NCBI GenBank assembly: GCA_002355495.1
Contig: AP017424.1
Coordinates: 4,157,501 to 4,221,500 of the forward strand
Length of the DNA: 64,000 nt
Direction of reading: 5' to 3'
Source of the DNA: Streptomyces laurentii
Lineage (GTDB): Bacteria > Actinomycetota > Actinomycetes > Streptomycetales > Streptomycetaceae
Positions 47,806 to 57,453 of the stretch are shown here, piece by piece (positions within the stretch are counted from its first letter, which is position 1; each line of letters begins with the position of its first letter). Made by a program: the position numbers and the translations under genes. The notes under the pieces were generated by a model, which was not told the DNA's origin, did not search any database, and saw only the letters and a program-made list of their open reading frames with translations.

Positions 47806-48156
47806 CGAACGCCGGCCTGGGCACCCGTGCACACCCGGGTCGGCCCTGCGCTCGCCCTGTCAGGGCCTCGTTCTTGGCCTCCACCCTGCCCCGGTACGCC
47901 CCGTCCTGAGCGTGTTCCGGAGGCTTCCTCACCCCGCTCTGGCCCCGTCTCCCACCCCTCGCGGCCGTTTTCTTCCCGGATCCGCCCACATTTCGAGACA
48001 GAATCATCCGACCTGCAAAATCCGAGGTCGCGAGGGCAGGCGGCCGCCGGTCCGGGGAGGCTCCGCACCCTTTGTCCGTCTCGAATGACGGATTTTCGTG
48101 TCTCAAAATACGACACGCCGGTGACATGGCCGGATGCCGTCCCTACGATCGTCGGC

Positions 48157-48237
48157 ATGGAGCGACATGCGGAACTCACGAAGCGGCGGGCAGTAGACCT
48201 GTGCCGCGTCGCCGCCATGCTCTGTCGATCCGTCTGA
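48157..48237 (+). CDS. 26-aa leader peptide upstream of the sulfurtransferase gene
   Basis: Small ORF MERHAELTKRRAVDLCRVAA MLCRSV. The sequence LTKRRAVDLCRVAAxLC belongs to a leader-peptide family found upstream of sulfur genes in actinobacteria. The two Cys codons near its end suggest sensing of cysteinyl-tRNA, with ribosome stalling changing expression of the downstream gene. It is 151 bp upstream of the sulfurtransferase start. Confidence 0.75.
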   Translation: MERHAELTKRRAVDLCRVAAMLCRSV

Positions 48238-48388
48238 GCGGGACGCACTTTCCCCGCCTTCCCCAGGTCCCACCCGTGATGTCGGGGCCACTTCGCGTAG
48301 CCGTACGCCGTCGGTCGCACATATGCCCGATGCGTACCCGCACCACCCCCGCACCACACCGCCGCACACTGCCCCGGAGGAGAACAGC

Positions 48389-49234
48389 ATGGCTCGCAGC
48401 GACGTCCTGGTCGACGCCGACTGGGTCGAGGCCAACCTCGACAACCCCCAGGTCGCCCTCGTCGAGGTGGACGAGGACACGTCGATCTACGACCAGAACC
48501 ACATCAAGAACGCGATCCGCATCGACTGGACGAAGGACCTCCAGGACCCGGTGCGCCGCGACTTCGTCGACCAGGAGGGCTTCGAGAAGCTCCTCTCGGC
48601 CAAGGGGATCGACAACGACACGACCGTCGTCCTCTACGGCGGCAACAACAACTGGTTCGCCTCGTACGCGTTCTGGTACTTCAAGCTGTACGGCCACCAG
48701 GACGTCAAGCTGCTCGACGGCGGCCGCAAGAAGTGGGAGCTGGACGCCCGCGAGCTGGTCGACGGCTCCGAGGTCCCCAGCCGTCCGGCGACCGACTACA
48801 AGGCCCAGCCGCAGGACGCCTCGATCCGCGCCTTCCGCGACGACGTCGTGGACGCGATCGGCAAGCAGAACCTGGTCGACGTGCGGTCGCCCGACGAGTT
48901 CTCGGGCAAGCTGCTCGCCCCGGCGCACCTCCCGCAGGAGCAGTCGCAGCGCCCCGGCCACGTGCCCACCGCCAAGAGCATCCCGTGGTCGAAGAACGCC
49001 AACGACGACGGCACCTTCAAGTCGGACGAGGAGCTGGCCGCCCTCTACACCGCCGAGGGCGTGGATCTCGCCACGGACACCATCGCCTACTGCCGCATCG
49101 GCGAGCGCTCCGCGCTCACCTGGTTCGTCCTGCACGAGCTGCTCGGTGTCGACAACGTCAAGAACTACGACGGTTCGTGGACCGAGTACGGCTCCCTCGT
49201 GGGCGTGCCGATCGAGCTCGGCTCCGGCAAGTAG
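48389..49234 (+). CDS. thiosulfate/3-mercaptopyruvate sulfurtransferase
   Basis: A 281-aa two-domain rhodanese. The inactive N-terminal domain (about 1-140) lacks the active-site Cys; the C-terminal domain (about 155-280) carries the active-site loop YCRIGERS with the catalytic Cys. Motifs LVDADWVEANL, VLYGGNNNWFASYAFWYFKL and HVPTAKSIPWS match the actinobacterial CysA/SseA type. It transfers sulfur to cyanide or thiol acceptors. ATG at 48389 with GGAGGAG. Co-transcribed with the DUF1416 gene. Confidence 0.94.
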   Translation: MARSDVLVDADWVEANLDNPQVALVEVDEDTSIYDQNHIKNAIRIDWTKDLQDPVRRDFVDQEGFEKLLSAKGIDNDTTVVLYGGNNNWFASYAFWYFKLYGHQDVKLLDGGRKKWELDARELVDGSEVPSRPATDYKAQPQDASIRAFRDDVVDAIGKQNLVDVRSPDEFSGKLLAPAHLPQEQSQRPGHVPTAKSIPWSKNANDDGTFKSDEELAALYTAEGVDLATDTIAYCRIGERSALTWFVLHELLGVDNVKNYDGSWTEYGSLVGVPIELGSGK

Positions 49235-49273
49235 TCCCTCGCCTTCCTCCCCTTCGACGTAAGGAATCCCGAC

Positions 49274-49561
49274 ATGTGCGGAGCGCAGCCCGGCGGCCCC
49301 GACGCCTCGACGATCAAGCCCGGTGAGACCACGATCCAGGGTTACGTGACCAAGGACGGCCAGCCCGTCACCGGTTACGTGCGCCTCCTGGACGCGACCG
49401 GCGAGTTCACGGCCGAGGTCCCGACCTCGGCGACCGGCCAGTTCCGCTTCTACGCGGCCGAGGGCCAGTGGACCGTCCGTGCCCTGGTCCCCGGCGCCAC
49501 CGGCGACCGCACGGTCGTCGCCCAGAAGGGCGGCTTGGCCGAGGTCGCCATCGCGCTGTGA
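49274..49561 (+). CDS. DUF1416 (SseC-like) protein
   Basis: A 95-aa protein beginning MCGAQPGGPDASTIKPGETT, a short carboxypeptidase-regulatory-like beta fold (TIQGYVTKDGQPVTGYVRLLD ... FRFYAAEGQWTVRALVPG). Members of DUF1416 are always encoded directly after thiosulfate sulfurtransferase (sseC after sseA/cysA in mycobacteria). The N-terminal Cys could carry sulfur. The 39-bp gap has a TAAGGA ribosome site. Confidence 0.93.
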   Translation: MCGAQPGGPDASTIKPGETTIQGYVTKDGQPVTGYVRLLDATGEFTAEVPTSATGQFRFYAAEGQWTVRALVPGATGDRTVVAQKGGLAEVAIAL

Positions 49562-49738
49562 CGCGTACGTCGTGACGCGTGCGCGGTGACGCGCACACCG
49601 TGACGTGTACGCCGTCACGGCACTGAACGGCCGAAGGGCCGTGCCTCTGGGGGGTTGGACGCCGACCAGAACGTGGCACGGCCCTTCGGTCTGCCCGCGA
49701 CCGGGCGCGGGGCGCGCGTCCGGTCGTACGCTGAAGGT

Positions 49739-50023
49739 GTGTACGCACGGCGTCGGCGCGTCTACTTCTGGATGATGGGCGCCTGCATGGTTCTCTTCGT
49801 GGGCGCCTTCGCCGTCGTGCGCCTTTTCTCGGTCCCCGCCGCCATCGCCATGTGCGTGGTCGCCATGCTCATCCCGCCGGTCGCCGCGATGGTCGCGAAC
49901 CGGCGTGGCCCGGAGGACCGCTGGTGGGACGACCCGACCGGCGACAAGCAGTCCGACGAGTGGTGGGACGAGCTCGACGGCAAGAAGCGCCCGGATCGGA
50001 AGGACCGCGACCGGGACGAGTAG
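49739..50023 (+). CDS. DUF3099 membrane protein
   Basis: A 94-aa protein with GTG at 49739, MYARRRRVYFWMMGACMVLF, two membrane helices (about 10-30 and 34-54) and an acidic, Trp-rich tail (DRWWDDPTGDKQSDEWWDEL). This matches the actinobacterial DUF3099 family. A 15-bp inverted repeat (49631-49645 and 49675-49689) lies in its upstream region. Confidence 0.85.
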   Translation: MYARRRRVYFWMMGACMVLFVGAFAVVRLFSVPAAIAMCVVAMLIPPVAAMVANRRGPEDRWWDDPTGDKQSDEWWDELDGKKRPDRKDRDRDE

Positions 50024-50091
50024 GGGCGGCCCTTGTCCATGCCCGTCGGTGCCTGCCCGTGCCCGCGTGTGCCTGCCCGGTGATCAGCGGT

Positions 50092-50699
50092 TCAGTGGAA
50101 GATCCCCGTGAGGCCGTCGCCGCCTTCCTCGCAGGTGAACGTGCCCGCACAGCACTGTTCCCATCCGGTGGGCGCGGCGATCAGAAGGAGCTGCGAGAAC
50201 CGGTCATCGGCCGGCGTCCGCCCGCCCAGCCACAGCCCCAGGGGCTCCACGACGGTGTCGGTGCCCGGCGGGGAACCCGGGTGCCGCGGTTCCGGCAGCA
50301 CGGACACGACGTCCCGGGCCGGATGCCCGAACAGGTCGACGCCGTCCCACACCACGGAGGTCGTCCGCCGCGCCGTCCCGGCGGGCGACCGGACGTCGAT
50401 ACGGACGGCGGCGAGGCGGTCCGTACGGCCCGGCCCGCCGCCGGCGACGGTCAGCATCACGTCGCCGAAGGTGGCGACGGTGTTCCAGAGGGGATCGAAG
50501 AGCACTCCGGACAGCCAGGCGTCGTGGGCGTGCCGGAGTTCCGGGTAGCCGGCGCGGGTCAAGGACGCGCACTGCGGTCCGTGATGGACCTGGGGCGCCG
50601 TGGCGAGCACGGGACCGGCCTCGGCGGGGCCCGTCCCGAACCGGAGCGTCCCGGCCCCGTCCGGCAGGGTCACGCCGACCCCCGGCAGCAGCTCCAGCA

Positions 50700-50700
<1 letters not shown>
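50092..50700 (-). CDS. unknown protein coupled to the gene at 50700
   Basis: A 202-aa protein, MLELLPGVGVTLPDGAGTLR at the start, beta-rich, ending GWEQCCAGTFTCEEGGDGLT. An adjacent cysteine pair and a third Cys lie close to the C-terminus. The ATG (or GTG at 50703) overlaps the upstream stop (TGATG), so the pair is translationally coupled. No domain recognised. The opening resembles small immunity-like proteins of streptomycetes, but this is a weak impression. Confidence 0.68.
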
Positions 50701-51281
<581 letters not shown>

Positions 51282-51454
51282 GCCCGAAACCGTACCGAAC
51301 GCCGTCGCCGATCGTCGCGACATGCCGAGGCAACAACCCCTTGGCCACGGCGGGTTGACGGAATCTAGGGTGTGGGCCGGCGGACGGAGGCGGGACGCGG
51401 GGGCCCCTGCCTGGTCCGTCCGCGCACGAACCGTGTCCCGCGGCCCCCACCACC

Positions 51455-53752
51455 ATGGGACAGTCTGTGAGTACGTCGAGTACGTCGAGTACGTCGAGTA
51501 CGGCGCGTACGGTGCGTACGACGAGCGCATTGAGCACATCAAGCACGGCGAGTACACCGGGTGCATCCCTGCGGCAGCGCCTGAGGTGGCGCCTTTCCGC
51601 CGCGCTGGCGGTCGTCTCCTCGGCCGGAATGCTGCTGATCGGCCTGCCCGGCGCGGCGTCCGCCGCACCCGGTGACACGGCGAAGATCACCACGGGCAGC
51701 CGGTGCGACACGATGCACCTGAAGAAGGCCTATCCGCGCACCCCGAAGCAGTCCGGTGCGCCGAGCGAGCAGCACCACTGGACGAGAACGTCCCGGCTCC
51801 GAACGCCGGCGAGATGGCGGCGGTCACCGGCACACGTGCCGACATCGACAAGTGGGACGCGGCGTACGAGTCCTCCCGGAACCCGGAGGACATGCGCAAG
51901 GCGATCTACTCCCGCTACAAGCGCCACCGGGGCCAGTCCAATCAGCCCAAGCCGTTCGCGTCCTGGATGGTCAACCTGATCAGCGCCCAGGTCAGCGGGC
52001 AGAAGGGCGGTGTCTTCGAGACCAAGGCCGTCCAGGACTTCAATCTCGTCGGCCCTGCGGCACAACGACGCAGTACGACTTCACGAAGTCGCGGATGACG
52101 ATGTTCACCAGCGAGAAGCCCAACCGGGCGACCCTGAGCGACTATCAGGCCGAGAACGCCCGGCTGCGGACCGAGCGCGGGACGGTCGGCAACCCGATCC
52201 GGATCGCCGAACGGCGGGCGACTGCCGCGGGGTTGTGGCCGGACACGCCGTACAAGAAGACCGACCCGAACTTCGCCGCGCTGGGGAAGAACGGCACGCA
52301 GGGCCCGCTCGACTCCCTTGCCCGCGAGTCGGGGAAGACCCCGGCGGAGGCGAAGCGGCTCCAGGACGAGTACAACCGCGACAACACCCGGTCGGCGCTC
52401 GGCCGTGGCCCCGGCGGTGTCGACTTCTCCACCCTTGAGCTCCAGTACGTCGGCAATCCGGTCAAGGGCAAGGGCCTGGACTACTCGATGAAGGCCGACC
52501 TCATGCCGGACGAGGACGAGAACCCGGGCTGGGGCGGCCAGGCCAAACTGGAGATGGCCTCCGACGCGTTCTTCACCTGGCTGGCGCTGTCCCCGGACCG
52601 GATGTGGGTGAACCTGAACCCGGACCAGCCCGACACGATCATGGACGAGGGCTTCTCGAAGACGGACACCGGCAGGATCCTGCTGGAGGCCGACATGGAG
52701 ATGAAGCGGGACTGGTCCCGTGCCCTGGACCCGAAGAAGTCCCCGGGCAAGGAGTTCATGGCCGCGCTGCCGCAGGTCGACGGCGTCCCGTGCTGGGGCC
52801 CCGGCCGCAACTGGATCGTCCCCGGCCCCGCGAAGGTGCGCGAGCAGGACGGCGGCATCTACATCCTCGACGCCCCGCTCCTCGTCCATCACGCGCCGAT
52901 GGACTTCACCACCCCGGGTCCCGGCGAGCGCTGCGACACGAAGCTGACGCGGGAGCAGAAGGACGCCGGCGTTCGCCTGATGAAGCAGTGGATCATGCCC
53001 GCGGTCCAGGAGAAGGTCAACCACGACCCGAAGTACGCCGACCTGCGGCGCGTCTACACCTCGCGCGTCGCGGCGGAGTGGATCCGGCAGCAGGACGCGA
53101 AGAAGGCCACCGACTTCCACGCGATCATCGACAGCGACGACCTCCGGCGGTGGCCGCTGCGCGGTGAGAACAAGGGCTGGGACAAGCGCACGGTGTGGGA
53201 GCGGATGCGCAAGTCCTTCACCGAGGGCGAGTTCCAGTACGAGTGGCCCTCCGGCGGCACCATCTACACCTACACGGTGGGCGGCGTCGACTTCTCCCAG
53301 GCGCCCAAGAAGAACATCTCCGGTACGGAGTTCACCGCGCGGCATCGTGAACTCCCGCGCACCACGAAGGACTCGGTCCGGGCCCAGACGTCCGCCCGGG
53401 ACACGGACACCGCGTTCCTCGGCGGGAGCGGGTCGGTGCCGGCCGGCGGGGGCGGTCCCGGACCGACTCCGAAGCCCACCCCGACTCCGGCTCCGACTCC
53501 GAAGCCCACCACGAAGCCGGCGCCGAAGCCGACCGACGGGGGGCGCCGGCTCCGAAGCCGACGGCTTGGGGCCCGACGGCCGGGCCCGCTCACCCCTCCG
53601 CCCACGCGCCCGCGCCGACGGGCCGTGACGGCAGCCTGGCCCACACCGGTTCGAGCACGCCGGCCGGCCTGATCGCGGGCCTCGCCGCGGCCGCCCTGGT
53701 GGCGGGTGGTGCCCTGGTCCGGTGGCGCCGCCGGACCCGCGCCACGAGCTGA
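51455..53752 (+). CDS. large secreted protein with LAHTG sortase signal, three frame breaks
   Basis: One gene spread over three frames. Signal peptide (about 45-75, RWRLSAALAVVSSAGMLLIG ... ASAAPGD) follows a Ser/Thr-rich lead. The middle (about 100-640) is a globular region without recognised domain. A Pro/Lys/Thr spacer leads to LAHTG (53636-53650), a membrane helix (GLIAGLAAAALVAGGALV) and a basic end (RWRRRTRATS), a class E sortase signal. Missing single bases at about 51775, 52053 and 53538 account for the breaks; adding them gives 766 aa. ATG at 51455, or GTG at 51467. Probably attached to cell wall on aerial or vegetative hyphae. Confidence 0.8.
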
Positions 53753-54015
53753 CCGGCCCACCCGGACAGCTGAGAGCCGAGGGCTGAGAGCCGGGGGCCG
53801 AAGGGGGCCTCCCGTACGTCGGGAGGCTCCCTTTCGTGTGAGGCCGGGGGTTGTCTCCCTGCCCCCCTGCTCTGCTACCTTCGCCCGCATGTTCCTTTTC
53901 CGTGCATAGGAGTCCGCGCTGCCGCGCCCCCTCACCGGGCGTGGCCTTCGCCGTCCTCCCCGCACGCGTGCGCGCGCCGTCGTACCGGCGCGCGACCTTT
54001 CCAAGGAACACCCCC

Positions 54016-55281
54016 ATGTCTTCGCCTACAGCGGCGCCGTCGTACGCGGCCGTGCTGCGAACTCCCCATGCCTGCCGTACGTTCGGTGCCGCCCTGCTGG
54101 GCCGGCTCTCCTACGGAGTGGCCCCGCTCTCCCTGGTCCTGGCGGTCAAAGAGGCCACCGGTTCCTACGCCGTGGCGGGCGGCGCCATGGCCGTCTTCGG
54201 CCTGACCGGAGTCTTTCTCTCCCCTGCCCGCGCCCGTCTGATCGACCGGTACGGGCCGCGCCGTGTGCTGCCGCTCATGGCCTCCGTGTACGCGGTGCTG
54301 CTCACCGTCCTGGCCGGCGCGACCGCGTGGTCCGGCGGGTCGGCGGTCCTGCTGACCGTCCTGTCCGCCGCCGCCGGTGCCACCACGCCCCCGCTCGGCC
54401 CGGTCATGCGGACGCTGTGGAGCACGCTGGTCCCCGACCGGCCGCTGCTGCAGCGCGCGTACAGCCTGGACGGAGTCGCCGAGGAACTCCTGTTCGTCAC
54501 CGGACCGCTGCTGGTGGGCGTCCTGATGAAGGTCGCCGCGCCGTCGGCGGGCCTGGCCGTGAGCGCCGTACTCGTCCTGGCGGGGGCGCTCCTGCTGGTC
54601 GCGTCCCCGGCGGTCGACGGCTGGGGAACGGCGGGGCAGGCCGCCACGGCGCCGGAAGGACCGGAGGAGCCGGAGGGACCGGAAGGGCCGGAAGGGCCGT
54701 TCCAGGGGACCCCTCCCCGCGCGAGATCCCGCCTCGCGGGCGGCGGTTCGGGACTGAGGCGGGCGATCGCCGTCACCGCCGGGCTCGGGATGGGCCTGGG
54801 ATCACTGGACCTGCTCGTGATCGCCTTCGCCGAGGAACACCGGGCCGCTCACACGATCCCGTGGATCATGGCCGCGCTGTCCGCGGGCAGCGCCGTCGGG
54901 GGCCTCGCCTACGGCGCCGTCTCCTGGCGCGTCTCCGGCCGCCACCGCGTCTCGGCGCTCGCGCTCGCCCTGGGACTCGTCATGGCCGCCACCGGCTTCG
55001 CGCCGCATCCGTACGTGCTCATCGCCGGGGCGGCGCTGGGCGGACTGTTCGTGGCCCCCGCGCTCACGACGGCGTATCTGATCGCCGACGAGTGCGCCGG
55101 CCCGGGGGCCCGTACGACCGCGGGCGCGTGGGTCAACACCGCGTTCAACGCCGGTTCGTCGGGTTCGACGGCTGCGGTCGGGCTGCTGGTCGGGCATATG
55201 CCTCTGCCCGCACTGTTCATCCTTGCCGCGGCTCCGGTCGTGCTGTCCGCCGGGGCGACGCTGATCCCGTCGCGTCGGTAG
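54016..55281 (+). CDS. MFS transporter
   Basis: A 421-aa major facilitator protein with about 12 hydrophobic segments. The conserved loop 2-3 motif reads RARLIDRYGPRRVLP. A hydrophilic central loop (about 205-240) contains an EGPEEPEGPEGPEGP repeat. Probably an exporter; the substrate is unknown. The ATG at 54016 follows AAGGA. Upstream, MFLFRA plus stop (53889-53909) is a possible short upstream ORF. Confidence 0.9.
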   Translation: MSSPTAAPSYAAVLRTPHACRTFGAALLGRLSYGVAPLSLVLAVKEATGSYAVAGGAMAVFGLTGVFLSPARARLIDRYGPRRVLPLMASVYAVLLTVLAGATAWSGGSAVLLTVLSAAAGATTPPLGPVMRTLWSTLVPDRPLLQRAYSLDGVAEELLFVTGPLLVGVLMKVAAPSAGLAVSAVLVLAGALLLVASPAVDGWGTAGQAATAPEGPEEPEGPEGPEGPFQGTPPRARSRLAGGGSGLRRAIAVTAGLGMGLGSLDLLVIAFAEEHRAAHTIPWIMAALSAGSAVGGLAYGAVSWRVSGRHRVSALALALGLVMAATGFAPHPYVLIAGAALGGLFVAPALTTAYLIADECAGPGARTTAGAWVNTAFNAGSSGSTAAVGLLVGHMPLPALFILAAAPVVLSAGATLIPSRR

Positions 55282-55316
55282 GCCGCCGGCAGGCCGTCGG
55301 CAGGTGCCGGTCCGCC

Positions 55317-55574
55317 TTACGCGGTGCGGCGCCTTCTCAACGCGGCGAGCCAGTCACGGACTTGCTCGTCGTCGTACAGGAAGGCGCCGTCCGGGCCGCC
55401 GGGGAGGTCGATTCCGTGCAGGAGTCCGAGCGCCCACCAGGAGACGTCGTCCCAGGCCAGGTCGTCATATGCCATCCACCGCGCGGCCCAGCGGTCGGCC
55501 TCGTCACGGGTCAGACGGCCTTCGACGAGCGCGACGAAGCGTTCCTCGATCTCGTCGAGCGTCGGCCGGTGCAC
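55317..55574 (-). CDS. small conserved protein, function unknown
   Basis: An 85-aa protein with GTG at 55574: MHRPTLDEIEERFVALVEGR, then LTRDEADRWAARWMAYDDLA and ALGLLHGIDLPGG. The Trp-rich helical layout is familiar from a streptomycete family of unknown role. It converges with the MFS gene and lies downstream of the DsrE-like gene; the next gene's stop is 16 bp upstream. Confidence 0.75.
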   Translation of the reverse strand: MHRPTLDEIEERFVALVEGRLTRDEADRWAARWMAYDDLAWDDVSWWALGLLHGIDLPGGPDGAFLYDDEQVRDWLAALRRRRTA

Positions 55575-55590
55575 GGAAGCGGAAGCGGAT

Positions 55591-55953
55591 CTAGTAGACG
55601 AGCGCCTGGGTCTCGTCCGCCATCGCCTCCTGGACGAAGACCTGCGCGCCCGCGATGCGGACACCCTCGATCACGTCGTCCTCGGTGATCTCGCGACGCG
55701 TCGCGCACTGTGTGCACAGGGTGAGGGTGCCGCCCGCCAGGATCGAGTCGATCAGGTCCGGCAGCGGCGCGGCGTGCGGAAGCTCGAACTCCGCCGCCCG
55801 GCCCGGCAGCGCGAACCACGAGGACTCGCCGGTCAGCCACAGCGAGACCTCGACCCCGCTGGCGACGGCGACGGCGGCCACCGTGAAGGCCTGGGAGCAG
55901 CGTTCGGGGGCGTCGGCCCCGGCGGTCACCTTGATCACGAGCTTCTTCGCCAT
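55591..55953 (-). CDS. DsrE/DsrF-like protein
   Basis: A 120-aa protein, MAKKLVIKVTAGADAPERCS, with the DsrE fold features: N-terminal beta strand, helix with AFTVAAVAVASGVEVSLWLT and a C-terminal pair TLCTQCATRREI with two Cys. DsrE proteins relay sulfur through a conserved Cys. The ATG at 55953 begins the fold; upstream residues in frame are not conserved-looking. It is the first gene of a leftward pair. Confidence 0.88.
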   Translation of the reverse strand: MAKKLVIKVTAGADAPERCSQAFTVAAVAVASGVEVSLWLTGESSWFALPGRAAEFELPHAAPLPDLIDSILAGGTLTLCTQCATRREITEDDVIEGVRIAGAQVFVQEAMADETQALVY

Positions 55954-56018
55954 ATACCGAACTGTAATGCGGGTGAAGGCAACCTCCCGCACTACCCACG
56001 GGTCAGCAGGGTGCGCGG

Positions 56019-56147
56019 ATGACGGAATCCGCGATTCTCGTCCAGGCCGGGGACACGCTCGCCCTGGTCGTGCAGTCCCGCAAGGCCGGCGTGGAGACCG
56101 TCCCGTTCCGGCAGACGGTGATCCTGCAGACCCAGCTCCTGGGCTGA
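56019..56147 (+). CDS. possible 42-aa ORF
   Basis: MTESAILVQAGDTLALVVQS and 22 more residues. The frame has high GC3 and protein-like composition, but no clear ribosome site and no recognised family. It could be a small gene or a remnant. The surrounding region 55954-56325 otherwise has only the promoter side of the DsrE gene and a tandem repeat. Confidence 0.35.
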   Translation: MTESAILVQAGDTLALVVQSRKAGVETVPFRQTVILQTQLLG

Positions 56148-56158
56148 TCACCCATAGG

Positions 56159-56238
56159 GGATCCGTACGGGATCCGTACGGGATCCGTGCGCGCTCCGTA
56201 CGGGATCCGTACGAGAAACGCGCCCCGGATCCCGTACG
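56159..56238. repeat. GGATCCGTACG short repeats
   Basis: GGATCCGTACG occurs at 56159, 56170 and 56203, with near copies at 56181 (one change), 56192 and 56227. Three first copies are in direct 11-bp tandem. Each unit combines the palindromes GGATCC and CGTACG, so the array can pair with itself in several ways. Confidence 0.8.
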
Positions 56239-56325
56239 AGACCCACCTCACCGAGAGGGCCGTCCCCCCGCCGACTAAGCTGGGGGCCGGCCCGTACTGC
56301 CTTCATGCTCATCGAGGAGCACCAA

Positions 56326-56424
56326 GTGATTGTCTTCTTCGAAACGCTGCTCGCGCTCGTCTGCGTCGCGGTCCTCGCCTTCGCCGGCCTGGCCGTGAAG
56401 AAGCTTTACCAGGGCCAGCGCTGA
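56326..56424 (+). CDS. 32-aa single-pass membrane protein
   Basis: GTG at 56326 follows GAGGAG with good spacing: MIVFFETLLALVCVAVLAFA then GLAVKKLYQGQR. One membrane helix and a short basic tail. An in-frame ATG at 56305 adds seven residues but lacks a ribosome site. Small proteins of this type are conserved next to the nitrobindin gene in streptomycetes as far as I recall; function unknown. Confidence 0.6.
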   Translation: MIVFFETLLALVCVAVLAFAGLAVKKLYQGQR

Positions 56425-56506
56425 CCCACCGGCGCTCCGCAGCGTCCGGACCCGTCGCGCCCGCCCCGTCCCCGCCCAGACCAGACACAGATCGCCTGAG
56501 CCGCCC

Positions 56507-57079
56507 ATGATCGAGATCCCGTCCGACCTCAACCCGGCCCTCGTCCCCCTCGCGTTCCTGCTGGGCACGTGGGAGGGCGCGGGTGTGTCCGACTTCCCCG
56601 GCGCCGAGAAGTGCAACTTCGGCCAGTCCGTGACGTTCAGCCACGACGGCCGTGACTTCCTCGAGTACCACTCGCACTCCTGGGTCCTGGACGCCGAGGG
56701 CAACCAGATCCGCCCGCTGGAGAGCGAGAGCGGCTACTGGCGCATCGACAAGGACCGCAACGTCGAGATCGTCATGGTCCGCGACCAGGGCATCGTCGAG
56801 GTCTGGTACGGCGAGCTGGCCGACCAGAAGCCGCAGATCGACATCGCGACGGACGCCGTCGCCCGCACCGGCGCCTCCGGCCCGTACAGCGGCGGCAAGC
56901 GCCTCTACGGCTACGTCAAGGGCGACCTGATGTGGGTCGGCGAGAAGGCCACCCCCGAGGTCCCGCTGCGCCCCTACATGTCGGCGCACCTGAAGAAGGT
57001 CGTCACCCCGGAGGACGTCGCCGAGATGGCCCGCAACCTCCCGGACATGCCGGACGACGGCATCGCCTTCTTCAAGTAG
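56507..57079 (+). CDS. nitrobindin-like heme-binding protein (FABP-like)
   Basis: A 190-aa beta-barrel protein of the THAP4/nitrobindin family. The signature GTWEGAG (about 20-26) is followed by strands SGYWRIDKDRNVEIVM and KRLYGYVKGDLMWVGE. Nitrobindins bind ferric heme and nitric oxide. The ATG at 56507 is the family start. It lies upstream of hairpins and the nur gene. Confidence 0.9.
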   Translation: MIEIPSDLNPALVPLAFLLGTWEGAGVSDFPGAEKCNFGQSVTFSHDGRDFLEYHSHSWVLDAEGNQIRPLESESGYWRIDKDRNVEIVMVRDQGIVEVWYGELADQKPQIDIATDAVARTGASGPYSGGKRLYGYVKGDLMWVGEKATPEVPLRPYMSAHLKKVVTPEDVAEMARNLPDMPDDGIAFFK

Positions 57080-57103
57080 GTCCCGCGGCACCATACGGAC
57101 AGC

Positions 57104-57145
57104 CCCCATGAGGCCCGTCGACTCCGGTCGGCGGGCCTCATGGGG
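57104..57145. terminator. hairpin after the nitrobindin gene
   Basis: CCCCATGAGGCCCG (57104-57117) with CGGGCCTCATGGGG (57132-57145), 14-bp stem, 14-base loop, 25 bp after the stop. No T-run follows; likely termination or mRNA 3' end stabilisation. Confidence 0.75.
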
Positions 57146-57200
57146 TTGCCGTCACCCAGAAGGGTTCACAAAATGCAGAGCACAAGGGGTTCGGTAAGCG

Positions 57201-57237
57201 GAAACCCCCGGCCGCATAGCGCGTGGCCGGGGGTTTC
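57201..57237. terminator. second hairpin upstream of nur
   Basis: GAAACCCCCGGCC (57201-57213) with GGCCGGGGGTTTC (57225-57237), 13-bp stem, 11-base loop. It has AAAC/GTTTC ends, so it can work on either strand. No gene is visible between it and the previous hairpin; a small RNA ending here is possible. From 57238 to 57453 I see only the nur promoter region. Confidence 0.65.
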
Positions 57238-57453
57238 ATAAGCCGTGCTCCAAGGGGCATGCCGTGGCAGAGGCGATCCCGAAGCTTCCACGGGAAGCCT
57301 ATCGCCCGCTGTCCTGGCAACCGGTGACGCCCGTATCCTCGGCCGGGTCGGACTGGTCACCAAACGCGAAGACGGCCGGCTTGCCGGACACCGGGAGAGG
57401 AGGGAGTCGACCGAGGCCGTCGCGGACCCGGATCGCCCTCCTACACTGGGGGC

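Noticed and set aside
47752..47832. A minus-strand ORF with a Gly-Leu-Arg repeat
   Set aside because: Produced by the 9-bp CCGGAGCCC repeat read antisense.
51467..51560. CRISPR-like GTCGAGTAC repeats
   Set aside because: 9-bp units without spacers; they encode the Ser/Thr-rich N-terminus of the surface protein.
53889..53909. MFLFRA upstream ORF before the MFS gene
   Set aside because: Too short and without ribosome site to annotate as a gene; mentioned only as a possibility.
57138..57320. 60-aa minus-strand ORF and a tRNA-like fold near 57180-57250
   Set aside because: The hairpin lacks tRNA arms and CCA region; the ORF runs through the hairpin and has no ribosome site.
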